NCBI RefSeq assembly: GCF_900091435.1
Contig: NZ_FMCS01000008.1
Coordinates: 186,001 to 250,000, forward strand
Length of the DNA: 64,000 bases
Direction: 5' to 3'
Source of the DNA: Micromonospora chaiyaphumensis
GTDB lineage: Bacteria > Actinomycetota > Actinomycetes > Mycobacteriales > Micromonosporaceae
Part shown: piece after piece, positions 62,778 through 64,000 of the stretch
Numbering within the stretch: position 1 is the first letter of the stretch
Layout of the letters: every line of letters begins with the position of its first letter
Made by a program: the position numbers and the translations under genes
Notes under the pieces: model-generated
Seen by the model: only the letters and a program-made list of their open reading frames with translations
Databases searched by the model: none
Told to the model about the DNA's origin: nothing

Positions 62778-63155
62778 ATGACCATTGGGCGGGCGCCGTC
62801 GGTCGTGCAGAACTCCGGTCAGGTGCTGCCGGCCGGCCACGAGCCGGCGAACCTCGGCGACATCCTGGAACGGGTGCTCGACCGCGGCATCGTGATCGCC
62901 GGTGACATCCGGGTCAGCCTGCTCGACATCGAGCTGCTGACGCTGAAACTGCGGCTGGTCATCGCCTCGGTGGACACCGCGCGGCAGATCGGCATCGACT
63001 GGTGGGAGCACGATCCGTGGCTCAGCTCCCGGGCCCGCCCGCCGGTCGAGCCGGGCCCGCGGGACCCCGAGGAGGTCGAGGCGTCCCGCCGGCCGCGGGT
63101 CGCGGCCCGGGCCGAACGGGACCCGAGGGAGGGCTGGCATGACCACGACCTCTGA
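62778..63155 (+). CDS. gvpJ: gas vesicle protein GvpJ
   Basis: A 125-residue GvpA paralogue of the J/M/S group. Core residues about 24-75: NLGDILERVLDRGIVIAGDI, RVSLLDIELLTLKLRLVIAS, VDTARQIGIDWWEHD. The WW and following charged tail separate it from GvpA. It is a minor shell or initiation protein. It overlaps gvpL by 17 bp. Confidence 0.88.
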   Translation: MTIGRAPSVVQNSGQVLPAGHEPANLGDILERVLDRGIVIAGDIRVSLLDIELLTLKLRLVIASVDTARQIGIDWWEHDPWLSSRARPPVEPGPRDPEEVEASRRPRVAARAERDPREGWHDHDL

Positions 63156-63939
63156 CCCCGTCCGGGACACCGGCACCGCCGTCTGGCTGCACGGCGTGGT
63201 CACCGGGACGGCCACCCCGGCCGGGCTTCCGGGCATCGCCGGCACACCGGTCCGGGCCGTGGCCGCCGCCGGCTTGGTCGCCGTGGTCAGCGATGCCCCG
63301 CTCAGCGAGTACGGCGAGGCGGCGCTGCGCCGCAACCTGGAGGACCTGGCCTGGCTGGAGCGGGCGGCCCGGGCGCACCACGCCGTGGTGGACGCGCTGT
63401 CCCGGTCCGGCGCCGTGGTGCCGGCCCGGCTCGCCACCGTCCACCGGGACGACGACCGGGTGGCCCGGGTGCTGGTCGAGCGGCACGACGAGCTGGCCGG
63501 CACGCTGGCCCGGCTCGCCGGCCGCGCGGAGTGGGGCGTCAAGGGATACGTGGTGCCCGGCGCCACCCCGCAGGTAGAGGAACCCGCGGGCGGGGGCGGG
63601 GCCGGCGCGGCGTACCTGCGGCGGCGCAAGGCCCAGCTCACCGCCCGGGAGGAGGGGCAGCGGGTCGCGGCCGACGCGGCCGCCACCGTGCACGCCGCCC
63701 TCGCCGGGTACGCGGTCGCCGCCTGCCGGCACGCCCCGCAGGACCGGCGGCTCTCCGGTGCGCCCACCGCCATGGTGCTCAACGGGGCGTACCTGGTCGA
63801 CCGGGACCGCTGGGACGGCTTCGCCGGGCTGGCCCGCGAGCTGGCGGAGCGGCACCCGGAGCTGCGCATGGAGCTGACCGGCCCGTGGCCGCCGTACTCC
63901 TTCGTGGCGGAACCGGAGGCGGAGCCGGCATGGGCGTGA
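63139..63939 (+). CDS. gvpL: gas vesicle protein GvpL
   Basis: A 266-residue GvpF/GvpL-family protein. It opens VWLHGVVTGTATPAGLPGIA, has AAGLVAVVSDAPLSEYGEAA and VPARLATVHRDDDRVARVLV, and closes with ELTGPWPPYSFVAEPEAEPA. A Gly/Ala-rich loop is inserted in the middle (EEPAGGGGAGAAYLRRRKAQ). Only distantly related to the gvpF at 61325. It overlaps gvpJ by 17 bp and gvpS by 10 bp. Confidence 0.88.
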   Translation: MTTTSDPVRDTGTAVWLHGVVTGTATPAGLPGIAGTPVRAVAAAGLVAVVSDAPLSEYGEAALRRNLEDLAWLERAARAHHAVVDALSRSGAVVPARLATVHRDDDRVARVLVERHDELAGTLARLAGRAEWGVKGYVVPGATPQVEEPAGGGGAGAAYLRRRKAQLTAREEGQRVAADAAATVHAALAGYAVAACRHAPQDRRLSGAPTAMVLNGAYLVDRDRWDGFAGLARELAERHPELRMELTGPWPPYSFVAEPEAEPAWA

Positions 63940-64000
63940 CCACGCTGGCGCCCAGCAGCGCCGACGACCCGCTGACCTACCGCCCGGTGGCCCTGGTCGA
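63930..64000 (+). CDS. gvpS: gas vesicle protein GvpS, cut by window edge
   Basis: Only the first 23 codons are present: MGVTTLAPSSADDPLTYRPV followed by ALV. This matches the start of the GvpA-related GvpS/J group, and its position after gvpL fits the actinobacterial order. It overlaps gvpL by 10 bp. A gvpK gene is expected beyond the edge. Confidence 0.65.
   Translation, partial: MGVTTLAPSSADDPLTYRPVALV

Overview
The window is chromosomal DNA of a very GC-rich actinomycete, most likely Micromonospora or a close Micromonosporaceae relative. The signs are GTG and TTG starts with strong GGAGG-type ribosome sites, pervasive third-position G/C, DUF397, DUF3263, DUF4032, MSMEG_6728 and SARP families, an MsiK-type sugar ATPase, an actinobacterial gas vesicle cluster, and interspersed repeats of a kind I associate with this family. 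No integrase, transposase, plasmid or phage gene was found. It reads as a normal chromosome segment with one repeat-scarred patch (about 22.9-25.35 kb) and a gas vesicle cluster that runs off the right edge.

Layout. 1-9.6 kb plus the Lrp gene: tyrosine catabolism. hmgA (cut by the left edge) is divergent from an uncharacterised 285-aa protein and fahA. Further on, hppD, two RDD membrane proteins and a Pat/HisC-like aromatic aminotransferase form a tight minus-strand operon, with a divergent Lrp/AsnC regulator and a palindromic candidate operator between them. Between these lie DUF397, SRPBCC and PQQ-type beta-propeller genes. 10-20.6 kb: a second beta-propeller protein, class I fumarase, a large secreted Ig-repeat protein divergent from an AfsR-like SARP regulator, and class II fumarase. 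20.6-25.4 kb: CGNR regulator/EamA transporter pair, HAD hydrolase, a protease-prodomain remnant, and a DUF559 nuclease-like gene flanked by clusters of palindromic repeats. 25.4-30.2 kb: IclR regulator, cysS-rlmB, msiK and tRNA-Thr(TGT).

30.3-37.5 kb: small regulator/enzyme pairs. These are XRE/SDR, TetR/SDR with two clear operators, and a carboxymuconolactone decarboxylase divergent from an ECF41-like sigma factor that overlaps an AraC regulator and is followed by a VOC protein; a histidine phosphatase follows. 37.5-50.6 kb: lipoprotein, secreted M4 metalloprotease, enoyl-CoA hydratase, HNH endonuclease with a structured leader, CrtU-like oxidoreductase, RCK-pore-RCK channel, APC permease, PAP2 phosphatase and DUF4032. 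50.6-54.6 kb: an N-acetylglucosamine operon (nagA, ROK kinase, SIS-domain protein; all ATGA-coupled) divergent from a DeoR regulator, with clustered GCGC-core repeats between. 54.6-58.9 kb: an ABC exporter pair, a DUF3263 protein, a PP2C-like protein and a GNAT acetyltransferase. 59.2-64 kb: gas vesicle genes in the order gvpY-like, gvpZ-like SRPBCC, gvpA, gvpF, gvpG, gvpO, gvpJ, gvpL, gvpS (cut), behind a sigma-B-like stress promoter.

How the parts fit: Pat makes 4-hydroxyphenylpyruvate, HppD makes homogentisate, HmgA opens the ring and FahA yields fumarate and acetoacetate. No recognisable maleylacetoacetate isomerase is present, which makes the uncharacterised protein between hmgA and fahA notable. 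NagK, NagA and the SIS protein could take GlcNAc to fructose-6-phosphate, and MsiK could energise sugar importers encoded elsewhere. All functions are inferred by reading sequence; no database search was run.
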